Shown here piece by piece: positions 29,972 through 40,812 of a DNA stretch of 64,000 nucleotides (its first letter is position 1; the number at the start of each line of letters is the position of its first letter). The notes below the pieces were generated by a model. The model saw nothing but the letters and a program-made list of their open reading frames with translations. It was not told where the DNA came from and did not search any database. Origin of the DNA: Photobacterium angustum (GTDB lineage: Bacteria; Pseudomonadota; Gammaproteobacteria; Enterobacterales; Vibrionaceae); NCBI RefSeq assembly GCF_003026365.1, contig NZ_PYOM01000004.1, positions 62,001 to 126,000 of the forward strand, read 5' to 3'. Both the position numbers and the translations under genes were made by a program.

Positions 29972-30028
29972 ATGCAATTACGATTAAGTACACCTCACTC
30001 CTCATTTTGTTGGTGGCGCTCTTACTAG
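29972..30028 (+). CDS. Putative Trp-rich leader peptide of trpS
   Basis: ATG 29972 opens an 18-codon frame, MQLRLSTPHSSFCWWRSY, with tandem TGG TGG at 30011-30016 and a stop 10 bases later. Another in-frame ATG at 29933 would make it 31 residues. No good Shine-Dalgarno sequence sits at the usual distance; AAGGGA is 13 bases before ATG 29972. Tandem Trp codons just before alternative hairpins and a tRNA-Trp charging enzyme fit the attenuation leader pattern of trp operons. Confidence 0.6.
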   Translation: MQLRLSTPHSSFCWWRSY

Positions 30029-30148
30029 AGCGGCGCTGAACTAACACACCTTATTTTTATGTTCATACGCTGCCGGAAGGTTTGCCATGAACAGTTACGA
30101 TCTTGTTTAGTCCTCTCCGGTAGCAGCAATTATTTTCTGGAGAATACT
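30029..30148 (+). promoter_or_regulatory. Putative tryptophan attenuator of trpS
   Basis: After the leader stop lies a GGCGC segment that can pair with GCTC/GAGC surroundings. A long hairpin follows, formed by GCTGCCGGAAGG (30069-30080) and CCTCTCCGGTAGCAGC (30112-30127), then AATTATTTT. The hairpin ends 21 bases before the trpS ATG. Ribosome stalling at the Trp codons would be expected to prevent the terminator. Exact pairing was judged by eye. Confidence 0.5.
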
Positions 30149-31165
30149 ATGACAACATCAGCACAAAGCACTAACGTTATTCTTACTGGCGATCGCGCAA
30201 CAGGTCCACTTCACCTTGGTCACTATGTGGGTTCCCTGCAACAACGTATTCAACTACAACATCAGTACCAACAAACCATTCTTGTCGCAGATATGCAGGG
30301 ACTGACTGATAATGGGCATAACCCACAGAAAGTTGCTTCTAATATTTTAAACGTGGTAGCCGATTACCTCGCAGTCGGTATCGATCCCAACTTAACCACG
30401 ATTTGTTTGCAGTCATCACTACCCGCATTGGCTGAGCTGACCATGTACTATTCAAACTTGGTATCGATTTCTCGTCTTGAACGTAACCCAACCGTTAAAA
30501 ATGAAATTCAATCTAAAGCATTTGGCCGATCAATTCCTGCCGGATTTTTAACTTATCCCATTTCTCAAGCGGCTGATATTACGGCATTTAAGGCTAGTTT
30601 GATCCCTGTGGGTGATGATCAATTACCCATGCTAGAACAAACCAATGAAATCGTAAGAAAAATTAACCATATAGCCGGAAAAGAGATCTTAGTGGAATGC
30701 CAAGCACTACTGAGTAATGTGGCACGCCTACCAAGTACTGACGGTAAAAACAAAATGTCTAAATCAATGGGAAATGCGATTACGTTAGGCGCAGACAGTA
30801 AACAAATAAGCCAAGCGGTGAAATCAATGTATACCGATCCTAACCATCTTCGAGTTGAAGATCCGGGTAACATTGAAGGTAATGTTGTCTTCACCTATCT
30901 TGATGCTTTTCATCCTGATCAAAACTATGTCACTGAACTTAAAGAACATTACCAACGTGGTGGTTTAGGGGATGGTACAACAAAGAAAGTTTTAGAGTCG
31001 TGCTTACAAGACTTAATCACGCCTATTCGTCAACGCCGTGAAGAATACTTAAATGATAAAGCGTATTTAGTTGAAGTATTGAAAAAAGGCACCGAAAAAG
31101 CCAATCAAGAAACTCAGCTCGTATTACATGATGTGAAAGGCGCATTTGGGCTTAACCTTTTCTAA
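30149..31165 (+). CDS. trpS: Auxiliary tryptophanyl-tRNA synthetase
   Basis: The 338 residues form a class I synthetase with HLGH at residues 22-25 and KMSKS at 202-206. The sequence resembles TrpRS II-type enzymes (TGDRATGPLHLGH, NLVSISRLERNPTVK, IPVGDDQLPMLEQT, VEDPGNIEGN) more than housekeeping E. coli TrpS, so it is probably a second, stress- or antibiotic-insensitive copy. Such copies confer resistance to TrpRS inhibitors like indolmycin in Streptomyces. ATG 30149 follows GGAGAATACT; the frame stays open upstream to 30059 but overlaps the attenuator. Confidence 0.9.
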   Translation: MTTSAQSTNVILTGDRATGPLHLGHYVGSLQQRIQLQHQYQQTILVADMQGLTDNGHNPQKVASNILNVVADYLAVGIDPNLTTICLQSSLPALAELTMYYSNLVSISRLERNPTVKNEIQSKAFGRSIPAGFLTYPISQAADITAFKASLIPVGDDQLPMLEQTNEIVRKINHIAGKEILVECQALLSNVARLPSTDGKNKMSKSMGNAITLGADSKQISQAVKSMYTDPNHLRVEDPGNIEGNVVFTYLDAFHPDQNYVTELKEHYQRGGLGDGTTKKVLESCLQDLITPIRQRREEYLNDKAYLVEVLKKGTEKANQETQLVLHDVKGAFGLNLF

Positions 31166-31205
31166 TTGTTTCGGATATCTAAGTAACTTGGGTATAAAGG
31201 CAGCT

Positions 31206-32924
31206 ATGTTTATACTGATTCGGTTTTCAGATAAACATAGCCGTCCAATCACACAGTGCAGTTATATGGCAACCATCGAACTCGAACAAGACTACTACCT
31301 TCACAACTTTAAGGCTTTGCTTAAAACCGTAGAGCAGTATCATGCTTCATTATTAAGTACAGATGAAAAGCACTGGCTGCGATCTTTCTACCAGCTTTCA
31401 ACCGATGCGCAAATGTTGCTGATCCGCTTACTATCACGTAAAGGGGTTTTATTTCGTTTTAACAAGCTCAATTATGACGAAATCACAAATATCGACTTAG
31501 CCAAAGATGCGCTTATTCATGCTCATTTTATTAACCAAGAAATCACCGCTCTTCACCAGCAGCAAGTTATCAGCATCAGTGATATTTTCTCACTCTATAC
31601 CAAACCTGAACTACTGCGCTTATTCCCAAATATTATTGAAAAAACAGATAAGAAAGCTGAAATTCTATCAAAATTAGAGAGCCATGTTGATAGTGAATAC
31701 TTGCTTAATATCATTAGCGAGCCACTTGTTATGGTGCAACAGCAAACACTGCTCGCAAAGTTTCTATTACTGTTTTTTGGTAATAGCCATCAAGATCTTA
31801 GCCAATTTGTATTAAGTGATTTAGGGCTACATAAATTTGAAAATTACCGGATTGATACCAGCACGCAACTCTTCCATACCACAGAACAAGTCGACCAATG
31901 GCTGGCCCTAACCCAACTGTCTGACTTATATTGGCGTGCCCATGAAACGAAAGACTACGACACAATTTCTTCCCTTGTACCATTATTGCCAAAGGCTGCT
32001 TCATGGTTGCCTCTGGAAAATAAACGCCAAAAACTTATCAATCATATTGCACGAGATTTAGAGCGAAACTATCAATATGACATAGCACTTGCTCTCTTTC
32101 GTCAAACTGAACGTACGCCAAGCCGTGAACGACAAGCACGAATACTCATGGCACAGCAACAATACCAAGCAGCCTATGATGTCGTGAAGAATATTCAGCA
32201 TGATCCGAAAAATGAAGGTGAATACGGCGTCAGTCTTAGGTTAGAGAAAAAGCTCGCAAAGTCAGTGAATCACATTTTTACTGCCCCAAAAACGTTTGCT
32301 CCAAAAACTATACAACTGCAACTTGCGAATCCTGAACACCAAAGGGTTGAACGCTGTGCTGCTCGCTATTTTGAGTCCCAAGGTTGGACGGTGTTCTATC
32401 TTGAGAACCAATTTCTCAATAGCCTTTTTGGGTTAGCAATGTGGGATATTATCTTTGCCCCCATCAAAGGCAGTTTTATTAACCCTTACCAATTAGCGCC
32501 ACTAGATATGTTCAATTCAGAGTTTTACCTCAAGCGAAAAGACTTAATTGATGAACGCTTACTAGCGATTGAACAAGGTCACTTTGATGGTTGGCAAACA
32601 CACCTTGAGACAAAACAAGGGATTTCTAACTACTGGGTACACTGGGAGCTATTTAGTAAGCAAGCACTTACATTGGCACTAAGCCATATACCACCAACTC
32701 AATTAGTGATGATGTTTCGTCGATTACTAAAAGACTTACGCCACCACCGCTCAGGAATGCCAGATCTGATCATGTTTAATAACACAGGTTATCAGTGGGT
32801 AGAAGTGAAAGGACCCGGTGATAAATTACAAGACCACCAGTTGCGTTGGCTCGCTTTTTTTGACCAACATGGAATTCCCGCACAAGTGGCTTATATTACA
32901 TTTTCAACTCCTAGCGAAGACTAA
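31206..32924 (+). CDS. VRR-NUC domain nuclease, FAN1-like
   Basis: The protein is about 572 residues with a C-terminal PD-(D/E)XK nuclease of the VRR-NUC type: SGMPDLIMF supplies Asp, and WVEVKGPGDKLQDHQLRW supplies Glu and Lys. The region before it is helical and TPR/SAP-like, as in FAN1, the structure-specific nuclease of DNA crosslink repair. It lies 40 bases after trpS with no terminator between, so it may be cotranscribed. Start 31206 has AAGG six bases upstream; ATG 31266 (MATIELEQDYYLHNF) is an alternative that fits where bacterial homologues begin. Confidence 0.85.
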   Translation: MFILIRFSDKHSRPITQCSYMATIELEQDYYLHNFKALLKTVEQYHASLLSTDEKHWLRSFYQLSTDAQMLLIRLLSRKGVLFRFNKLNYDEITNIDLAKDALIHAHFINQEITALHQQQVISISDIFSLYTKPELLRLFPNIIEKTDKKAEILSKLESHVDSEYLLNIISEPLVMVQQQTLLAKFLLLFFGNSHQDLSQFVLSDLGLHKFENYRIDTSTQLFHTTEQVDQWLALTQLSDLYWRAHETKDYDTISSLVPLLPKAASWLPLENKRQKLINHIARDLERNYQYDIALALFRQTERTPSRERQARILMAQQQYQAAYDVVKNIQHDPKNEGEYGVSLRLEKKLAKSVNHIFTAPKTFAPKTIQLQLANPEHQRVERCAARYFESQGWTVFYLENQFLNSLFGLAMWDIIFAPIKGSFINPYQLAPLDMFNSEFYLKRKDLIDERLLAIEQGHFDGWQTHLETKQGISNYWVHWELFSKQALTLALSHIPPTQLVMMFRRLLKDLRHHRSGMPDLIMFNNTGYQWVEVKGPGDKLQDHQLRWLAFFDQHGIPAQVAYITFSTPSED

Positions 32925-33016
32925 GCGAATAAATAGACGTTTTTTGCGTTAGCGTAATAAAAGCCTGCCGTAAATTCGTTACCATGCTGCGATTAGCACT
33001 AACAGGTATGTTTAAA

Positions 33017-33361
33017 ATGAAAATTACCGTGAATGGCGGCTCATTTAAGGTCGCAATTAATACTGAGTACGAAGGCCTAGTCGCAGAAGCAACTGCGGTG
33101 TATAACGAAACATTAGAGCAGGCAAAAACACCAGACAAGGCCATACTTCGCTTTCTTCAAATCATTCTTGAACACCGTGATAATGACGACGCTATCGGTT
33201 ATGCCGTTTTAGGCTTACTTGGCTGGTATAACAAAATAATTAATCCTGTTACAGATAAGGATATCGAGCTAAATCTACCCAAAATTCTACCGCACTTATT
33301 GAATCCGACGGGTGATTTAACCGCATTCAATCCCGTGGAAAAAACAATGTTCACGCATTAA
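33017..33361 (+). CDS. Hypothetical protein
   Basis: The 114-residue soluble protein (MKITVNGGSFKVAINTEYEG) has no signal or membrane segment. Its middle part is helical and acidic (AILRFLQIILEHRDND). The start at 33017 has AGGT about nine bases upstream; ATG 32984 would add 11 residues. It follows the nuclease gene by 92 bases. I do not recognise a family. Confidence 0.6.
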   Translation: MKITVNGGSFKVAINTEYEGLVAEATAVYNETLEQAKTPDKAILRFLQIILEHRDNDDAIGYAVLGLLGWYNKIINPVTDKDIELNLPKILPHLLNPTGDLTAFNPVEKTMFTH

Positions 33362-33581
33362 TATTGCGTGCTGTAAGTGCCTATTACTCAATAACGATAA
33401 TAGGCATTATTGCTACGTTTAAACCCTTAGCCTTGCGCTATTTATTAACGTCATTTATCCCCTGTAAGCCCTACGTGACGCTTATAAATATAAACTTTTT
33501 ATCAGTAACTGTTTGTTTATGACACGCTTATAACAAACATGCTAGTATAGCGTCATTGAAGAATAGCCCACTATGTGACTC

Positions 33582-33603
33582 TACTATTACCTCAGTAATA
33601 GTA
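33582..33603. promoter_or_regulatory. Inverted repeat upstream of a hypothetical gene
   Basis: TACTATTAC-CTCA-GTAATAGTA is a perfect 9-bp repeat ending 39 bases before ATG 33643. It may be an operator or an mRNA leader hairpin. Confidence 0.4.
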
Positions 33604-33642
33604 TGATATTATTGTTAATACCTGTTTCAACTCGGTACTCGA

Positions 33643-34215
33643 ATGAACCAATCAGAACTATTATTAGACGTTAGTACTCACGCTTTACTACACCTAGAAT
33701 TCAAAAAACTAGATAAACGACTAAGCCTTGCAGAAAAAAATAATATATTGGTTCAATACTTAAAACCAATCGTTAAATCTCACCAGTATCGACTAGTAAA
33801 GAAAACGACGAAAAGCTGGCTACAAATGGGTAGAAAGCTAAATACCGATTTTGAAGCAACATTAAATCAAGAACGCGAACGTTTGCAGCAAATGAGCTCA
33901 ACCGATCTCTACCAGTTTATTGCCCTTATTCAAGAGATCGAAAGAGAGCTGAATACTAAAGCACAGTATTCACTAGCACACGCCATTGATCTTAATGCGC
34001 GTTATGGCAAAGTCTTGATATGTGTTGTCGATGAAGATCTAACATCAAGCTTTGATGAAGATGGTTTGATGACCAAAGCAACGCAAATACTCTTTATTGG
34101 CAACGAACAGCTGAAAGATCAATTTTCAGCGATTGTCGATAAGAGCACAGGTTTCCAATCTGTCATTGCTTATGAAGATGAAAACCATTTACGTATTGAG
34201 CTATTTCGTCTTTAA
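33643..34215 (+). CDS. Hypothetical cytoplasmic protein
   Basis: The 190-residue protein is mostly helical and charged. The N-terminal half is rich in Lys/Leu (LEFKKLDKRLSLAEKNN). The C-terminal part looks like an alpha/beta segment (GKVLICVVDEDL, ATQILFIGNEQL). It has no signal peptide, membrane span or catalytic motif that I recognise. It is flanked by its own upstream repeat and a downstream terminator, so it is probably a single-gene unit. Confidence 0.65.
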   Translation: MNQSELLLDVSTHALLHLEFKKLDKRLSLAEKNNILVQYLKPIVKSHQYRLVKKTTKSWLQMGRKLNTDFEATLNQERERLQQMSSTDLYQFIALIQEIERELNTKAQYSLAHAIDLNARYGKVLICVVDEDLTSSFDEDGLMTKATQILFIGNEQLKDQFSAIVDKSTGFQSVIAYEDENHLRIELFRL

Positions 34216-34528
34216 TCACTGACAATTACTCACTAACAATTAGCAATAGTGTTATACAGCAAAACCTTAAAGCTCAAATTGTTATATTCTGTTAACAATA
34301 CACCGAAAAAGCAATAAGCCTTTACTCTCCCCAAAAAAGTGTAAAGGCTTTATCTCATTAATACTGCCATAATATTTCCACCCCTTCCTGTATATATAAA
34401 AAATAATAAATATCAGAGACATAAGCATGTTTTATTGTATCAAAATAAAATATAAAACATTGTACCTTTATTTTTAACGGTAATACCTTTAGAGTACTTA
34501 CCTTCTATAAATTTGTAACAAGTTAGCT
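34216..34528. other. Intergenic region with terminator
   Basis: These 313 bases contain the terminator at 34316-34351 and the AT-rich promoter region of the lipoprotein gene. Nothing else was recognised. Confidence 0.4.
34316..34351 (+). terminator. Terminator after the 33643 gene
   Basis: AAGCCTTTAC / GTAAAGGCTT forms a 10-bp stem about 100 bases past the stop at 34215. Confidence 0.65.
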
Positions 34529-35143
34529 ATGATGATAAAGAATTTAACAATAACACTCATGCTGTGCTCCACATTGAGCGCATGTTCTGTAATGAATCAA
34601 CAAGAGTGCCAAACAGCTAACTGGCAAGCACTAGGTTACTTGGATGGCTCTCAAGGTGCATCATCGACCCAATTTAACGAACGTAGTTCTGCATGTTCGG
34701 AATACAATGTTCACGCTGATTTTAAGCAATACCAACTTGGCTATAATAAAGGGCTAATAACGTATTGTACTGAAAGCCATGGCTTTTTTGTTGGTTCTCA
34801 TGGCAAGTCGTACCAAGGTGTCTGCCCGCAAAATACAGCCCAAGCGTTTATAAAGGGCTATAACCATGGCCAGCAACTCTATACAGCGCAAGAAAATGTT
34901 TCTCGTGCAGAACGAGAATTGAGTCATGAGCAATACCAAATTGATAACCAAAAAGAAAGATTAAACGATTTAAAAAACAGTTTAATTTACGACCAACTCA
35001 CACCACGTGAGCGCCGTGAAAAGCTCGATGAGATTGATGAAATCAATAATAGACCAAACGATCTGAAACGAAAGCAACATCAACTTAACAAGTTAAAACA
35101 AGAACTTGAAAAAGTACGAGCACAAATGAATAAATACTATTAA
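34529..35143 (+). CDS. DUF2799-type lipoprotein
   Basis: The 204 residues begin with a lipoprotein signal (LCSTLSACSV, Cys19). A repeat-like domain follows with GYLDGSQGA, YQLGYNKGLITYC and FIKGYNHGQQLY, the GxxxG patterns of the DUF2799 family. The last 80 residues form a coiled coil (NKLKQELEKVRAQMNKYY). It is probably anchored in the outer membrane; function is unknown. Translation starts at ATG 34529, immediately followed by a second ATG. Confidence 0.8.
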   Translation: MMIKNLTITLMLCSTLSACSVMNQQECQTANWQALGYLDGSQGASSTQFNERSSACSEYNVHADFKQYQLGYNKGLITYCTESHGFFVGSHGKSYQGVCPQNTAQAFIKGYNHGQQLYTAQENVSRAERELSHEQYQIDNQKERLNDLKNSLIYDQLTPRERREKLDEIDEINNRPNDLKRKQHQLNKLKQELEKVRAQMNKYY

Positions 35144-35154
35144 AACAGCATGAA

Positions 35155-35188
35155 AAAGCCCTTACTCTCGGTACAAAGTAAGGGCTTT
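35155..35188. terminator. Terminator between the lipoprotein and atp operon
   Basis: AAAGCCCTTAC / GTAAGGGCTTT separates the convergent lipoprotein gene and atpC. The T-run is better on the minus strand (GGGCTTTTTC), so it may also end the atp operon. Confidence 0.7.
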
Positions 35189-35373
35189 AATTGTGATGGG
35201 TTTACTGGAGATACCATCAGCAATAAATAACATCCATTCTATCTATTACTTTTCCTTTCACACCATGATGGTTATGCAAAAGGAATGCCTCCTTGATGGT
35301 ATAAAACAATATCCGCTTATTTTTCTATGGTGATTTAGTCCAACAAACGGTCACTGTATTTATTCCATCAAGG

Positions 35374-35817
35374 TTAGCGGCGCATCTGTTTCTGGGTTAA
35401 TTCAACCGCACGTAATTGTGCCATTGCTTTTGCCAGATCCATTTCCGCCATAGCGAAGTTAATATCATCAGCATGCTTGTTGATATTTTCTTCTGCGGCG
35501 CGTCGAGCTTCATCTGCGCGAGCCTTATCAATGTCCTTCCCATGCATTGCCGTATCGGCAAGTACAGTTACTACAGAGGGTTGAACTTCAACAATCCCGC
35601 CTGAGATATAAAGGATTTCTTCAGGATCCTTTAGATCAGTGACAAAACTCGCCACACCAGGTTTTAATCGGCTCAATAAAGGAGAGTGACCAGGGCGTAT
35701 ACCCAATTCCCCATCAGAGCCAGAAATTGCCAGCGCATGAGCCGGGCCAGAAAACAATGGACCTTCTGCACTCACAATGTTGAGTTGGAACGTGTTTTCG
35801 GTTACGCCAATAGCCAT
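35374..35817 (-). CDS. atpC: ATP synthase epsilon subunit
   Basis: The 147 residues form the F1 central-stalk subunit, with the beta-sandwich domain (FQLNIVSAEGPLFSGPAH, GELGIRPGHSPLLSRLKPG, YISGGIVEVQPSVVTVLAD) and C-terminal helices. It couples rotation to catalysis and inhibits ATP hydrolysis. It is last in the operon, 16 bases after atpD, with a strong AAGGAGG site. Confidence 0.95.
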   Translation of the reverse strand: MAIGVTENTFQLNIVSAEGPLFSGPAHALAISGSDGELGIRPGHSPLLSRLKPGVASFVTDLKDPEEILYISGGIVEVQPSVVTVLADTAMHGKDIDKARADEARRAAEENINKHADDINFAMAEMDLAKAMAQLRAVELTQKQMRR

Positions 35818-35833
35818 GATGCCTCCTTACGCC

Positions 35834-37228
<1,395 letters not shown>

Positions 37229-37240
37229 TCAAAATTCTAT

Positions 37241-38113
37241 TTAAACGGCTTGTGCCCCAGCTACGATTTCACTTAGCTCTTGGGTAATAGCAGCTTGACG
37301 GGCTTTGTTATAAACCAGCTGTAAATCATTAATCAGCTCGCCCGCATTATCGGTTGCTGCTTTCATCGCAACCATTCGCGCTGCTTGTTCACAAGCAATA
37401 CTCTCAACGGTGCCTTGGTAGACCTGTGATTCGATATAGCGAAGCATCAGTTCGTTGAGAATTGGTTTTGGATCAGGCTCGTAGATATAGTCCCAACGGC
37501 TTGATTCATTAGCATCGGCTAACTCTTCTTCTTCAAGCTCAGGGTTAGGTAGCAACTGTGCCACCTTTGGCTTTTGCACCATGGTATTTACAAACTCGTT
37601 ATAAACCAGGAACAAGCGGTCAATTTTGCCTTCGTCGAAATACTCCAACATGGCGTTAACTGGGCCTAAAATATCTTCAAGTTTTGGTTCATCACCAATA
37701 CCGGATGTTTGTGCAATCACGTTGCCGAAACGATGGAAAAACGAAATCGCTTTTGAACCGATCAAGGTGGTATCAACATCCACCCCTTGATCTTTCCACT
37801 GACTCATATCTGCCAGTGCTTTCTTGAACAAGTTAATGTTCAAGCCACCACATAATCCTCGGTCCGAGGAAATAATGATGTAAGCAACACGTTTTACTTC
37901 ACGCTCTTCAAGATAGGGATGCTTGTACTCCAACGAACCAGAAGTCACGTGTCCGATCACTTTACGCATGTTCTCTGCGTAAGGTCGGGTCGCTTCCATG
38001 TTCTGTTGAACTTTGCGCATCTTACTTGCGGCAACCATCTGCATAGCACTAGTGATCTTTTGCGTATTTTGCACGCTGGCGATCTTAGTGCGGATCTCTT
38101 TTGCATTTGACAT
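37241..38113 (-). CDS. atpG: ATP synthase gamma subunit
   Basis: The 290 residues form the rotating shaft of F1. The N-terminal helix [21 protein letters not shown] and the C-terminal helix [22 protein letters not shown] form the coiled coil; [10 protein letters not shown] is the family signature. It lies 58 bases after atpA with GGAGCTAACC before the ATG. Confidence 0.96.
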   Translation of the reverse strand: MSNAKEIRTKIASVQNTQKITSAMQMVAASKMRKVQQNMEATRPYAENMRKVIGHVTSGSLEYKHPYLEEREVKRVAYIIISSDRGLCGGLNINLFKKALADMSQWKDQGVDVDTTLIGSKAISFFHRFGNVIAQTSGIGDEPKLEDILGPVNAMLEYFDEGKIDRLFLVYNEFVNTMVQKPKVAQLLPNPELEEEELADANESSRWDYIYEPDPKPILNELMLRYIESQVYQGTVESIACEQAARMVAMKAATDNAGELINDLQLVYNKARQAAITQELSEIVAGAQAV

Positions 38114-38171
38114 GGTTAGCTCCTATCTACATTCATACTGCATCGTACTTGGACGGAAATGTTCTCGTCGC

Positions 38172-39713
38172 TTAGTACGACTGGGTATCAACGAATGTTT
38201 TTAGAAGCTGGTGCAAGCTTGCTTCGATGTCATCGTTGTAATCACCAGACTCATTAATTTTTGCTAGTAATTCAGCTGACTGACTCTTAGCAAATGCCAT
38301 TAATGCTTCTTCAAATGCACCGATTTGAGATAACTCAACGTTATTCAAGTAGCCTTTCTCCGCAGAGAAAATAGCAAGTGCTTGCTCAGCAACAGACATA
38401 GGTGCGTACTGCTTTTGCTTCATTAGCTCAGTTACTTTTTCACCATGGTCTAGCTGTTTACGAGTTGCATCATCAAGATCTGATGAGAACTGGGCAAATG
38501 CTGCCAATTCACGGTACTGCGCAAGTGCGGTACGAATACCACCAGACAGTTTCTTGATGATCTTAGTCTGCGCTGCACCACCAACACGTGATACCGAAAT
38601 ACCAGGGTCAACCGCTGGACGTAAACCTGCGTTGAACAAGTTAGTCTGCAAGAAGATCTGACCATCAGTAATCGAAATTACGTTAGTTGGTACGAATGCT
38701 GATACGTCACCCGCTTGGGTTTCAATGATAGGTAACGCAGTTAATGAACCTGTTTTGCCTTTCACTTCACCGTTAGTAAAACGCTCAACATAGTTAGCAT
38801 TTACACGTGATGCACGCTCTAGTAGACGTGAGTGAAGGTAGAAAACATCACCAGGGAAAGCTTCACGACCAGGTGGACGCTTAAGCAATAGTGAGATTTG
38901 ACGGTAAGCAACAGCCTGCTTAGACAGGTCATCGTATACGATCAGGGCATCTTCACCACGGTCACGGAAGTATTCACCCATAGTACAGCCCGCATAAGGA
39001 GCTAGGTATTGAAGGGCTGCCGCTTCAGAAGCTGAAGCTACAACAACAATTGTATTTTTCAGCGCGCCGTTTTCTTCTAATTTACGTACTACGTTAGCAA
39101 TTGTTGATGCTTTTTGACCAATAGCCACATACACAGAGTAGATACCAGAGTCTTTCTGGTTAATGATGGCATCAATCGCCATCGCTGTTTTACCTGTTTG
39201 GCGGTCACCGATGATCAACTCACGCTGACCTCGACCGATTGGCACCATAGAGTCAACCGCTTTGTAACCAGTCTGGATTGGTTGATCAACCGATTTACGA
39301 TCGATTACGCCGGGTGCGATAATTTCAACAGGCGCAAAGCCATCATTATCAATCGCGCCTTTACCATCAATAGGCTGACCAAGGGTGTTAACAACACGAC
39401 CCAATAAACCTTTACCTACTGGCACTTGGAGGATACGACCGGTACCTGTTACTTTCATGCCTTCAGCAAGATCAGCGTAAGGACCCATCACTACCGCACC
39501 TACAGAGTGACGCTCTAAGTTAAGTGCCAATGCATAACGGTTGTCTGGAAGTTCAATCATCTCACCTTGCATAACATCAGCAAGACCATTGATAACAATA
39601 ATACCGTCACTTACAGAGACGATAGTACCTTCATTACGTGCCTGACTAGTCACGTTAAAGGTGGCGATTCGTTGTCTAATTAAATCGCTAATTTCGTTGG
39701 AATTCAGTTGCAT
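38172..39713 (-). CDS. atpA: ATP synthase alpha subunit
   Basis: The 513 residues form the non-catalytic F1 nucleotide-binding subunit: Walker [31 protein letters not shown], the arginine finger in [17 protein letters not shown], and full standard length. It lies 13 bases after atpH. It agrees with E. coli AtpA over its whole length with no sign of decay. Confidence 0.97.
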   Translation of the reverse strand: MQLNSNEISDLIRQRIATFNVTSQARNEGTIVSVSDGIIVINGLADVMQGEMIELPDNRYALALNLERHSVGAVVMGPYADLAEGMKVTGTGRILQVPVGKGLLGRVVNTLGQPIDGKGAIDNDGFAPVEIIAPGVIDRKSVDQPIQTGYKAVDSMVPIGRGQRELIIGDRQTGKTAMAIDAIINQKDSGIYSVYVAIGQKASTIANVVRKLEENGALKNTIVVVASASEAAALQYLAPYAGCTMGEYFRDRGEDALIVYDDLSKQAVAYRQISLLLKRPPGREAFPGDVFYLHSRLLERASRVNANYVERFTNGEVKGKTGSLTALPIIETQAGDVSAFVPTNVISITDGQIFLQTNLFNAGLRPAVDPGISVSRVGGAAQTKIIKKLSGGIRTALAQYRELAAFAQFSSDLDDATRKQLDHGEKVTELMKQKQYAPMSVAEQALAIFSAEKGYLNNVELSQIGAFEEALMAFAKSQSAELLAKINESGDYNDDIEASLHQLLKTFVDTQSY

Positions 39714-39726
39714 ATCTAATTACCTA

Positions 39727-40275
39727 TTACGCCTGAAGGCTTGTAGCAAGTCGGTTGATAGAGCTTTTTAGCGAGCCATCAATCACCATTTCACCGGCTT
39801 TGATTAGCATTCCGCCAACTAGCGACTCATCAATGTGACAATCAAGCTCAACACTGCGATTTAATTTCTTTTGCAGCGCCTGTATCAGGTTCGCTTTCTG
39901 CTCATCTGTTAACGGCTCGGTTGTTGTTACTGTCGCTGTTACCATGCGCTCATGATCTTCTTTCAGCTCATGGAACAATTCAGCAACTTGCGCAATCACA
40001 TTTAGACGTCCATTTTCAGCCATTACTCTGATCAGGTTCTGGCCATGTTCATCCAGCAGCCCCTCACAAACGCCCAAGAACATGTCAGTAAACGCTGTTG
40101 AGTCATGCTCGCCAAACTGCTCGCTATCTTCAATTTGCTGAGCAATAACGGGTTGGCTAGCAACCGTTGCTGCGATAATTAACATTTGCTCCCATTGTTC
40201 CAATGCATCATTGGCAAGAGCGAAATCAAACGCTGCTTTGGCATAGGGCTGAGCAATAGTTAGTGGATCTGACAT
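39727..40275 (-). CDS. atpH: ATP synthase delta subunit
   Basis: The 182 residues form the OSCP-like stator subunit linking F1 to subunit b. The N-terminal helical domain has AQPYAKAAFDFAL and the C-terminal part ends VGGMLIKAGEMVIDGSLKSS, both family hallmarks. Lies 14 bases after atpF. Confidence 0.95.
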   Translation of the reverse strand: MSDPLTIAQPYAKAAFDFALANDALEQWEQMLIIAATVASQPVIAQQIEDSEQFGEHDSTAFTDMFLGVCEGLLDEHGQNLIRVMAENGRLNVIAQVAELFHELKEDHERMVTATVTTTEPLTDEQKANLIQALQKKLNRSVELDCHIDESLVGGMLIKAGEMVIDGSLKSSINRLATSLQA

Positions 40276-40289
40276 AATGTGCTCTCCGC

Positions 40290-40760
40290 TTACATATCCT
40301 TGATGAGTTTATTAACAAGATCGCGGTTAGCATCTGTGTCTAAGTTACGATTAATCAGTTTCTGCGCCGTTTCAATCACCATGTCAGACATTTCTGCACG
40401 GAGTTCTTGGCGAAGACGATTACGATCACTTTCCACTTCAGCATTGCCCTGAGCAATAATGCGAGCTTTTTCTTTCTCACCTTCTGCTTGAGCTTCTTCG
40501 ATAATTTGAGCGCGACGCTTATTACCTTGCTCGACTAATTCATTTGCACTTTTCTTCGCATCATCCAGAAGCTTTTCACCATTAGCTTTTGCTAATTCAA
40601 GTTCTTTTGACGCGTTTTCGGTATGAATCAGTCCTTCAGCGATTTCGCGCTGACGTTGGTCAATTAACGCAGTTAGCGGTGGCCAAACATATTTCATACA
40701 GAGCCAAACAAAAATCACGAATGAGATTGCCTGACCAAGCATGGTTGCATTTAAATTCAT
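40290..40760 (-). CDS. atpF: ATP synthase b subunit
   Basis: The 156 residues comprise an N-terminal membrane anchor (AISFVIFVWLCMKYVWPPL) and a long charged helix that dimerises as the peripheral stalk. This is the standard E. coli length. It lies 52 bases after atpE, with its own good ribosome site. Confidence 0.95.
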   Translation of the reverse strand: MNLNATMLGQAISFVIFVWLCMKYVWPPLTALIDQRQREIAEGLIHTENASKELELAKANGEKLLDDAKKSANELVEQGNKRRAQIIEEAQAEGEKEKARIIAQGNAEVESDRNRLRQELRAEMSDMVIETAQKLINRNLDTDANRDLVNKLIKDM

Positions 40761-40812
40761 ACCATCCTCACTATTTAAATAACGTTATGATTTATAACGG
40801 TAGTTCTGGCTA

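Noticed and set aside
35260..35335. Short frame between the lipoprotein gene and atpC
   Set aside because: It has about 21 codons, no ribosome site, and lies in a terminator region between convergent genes.
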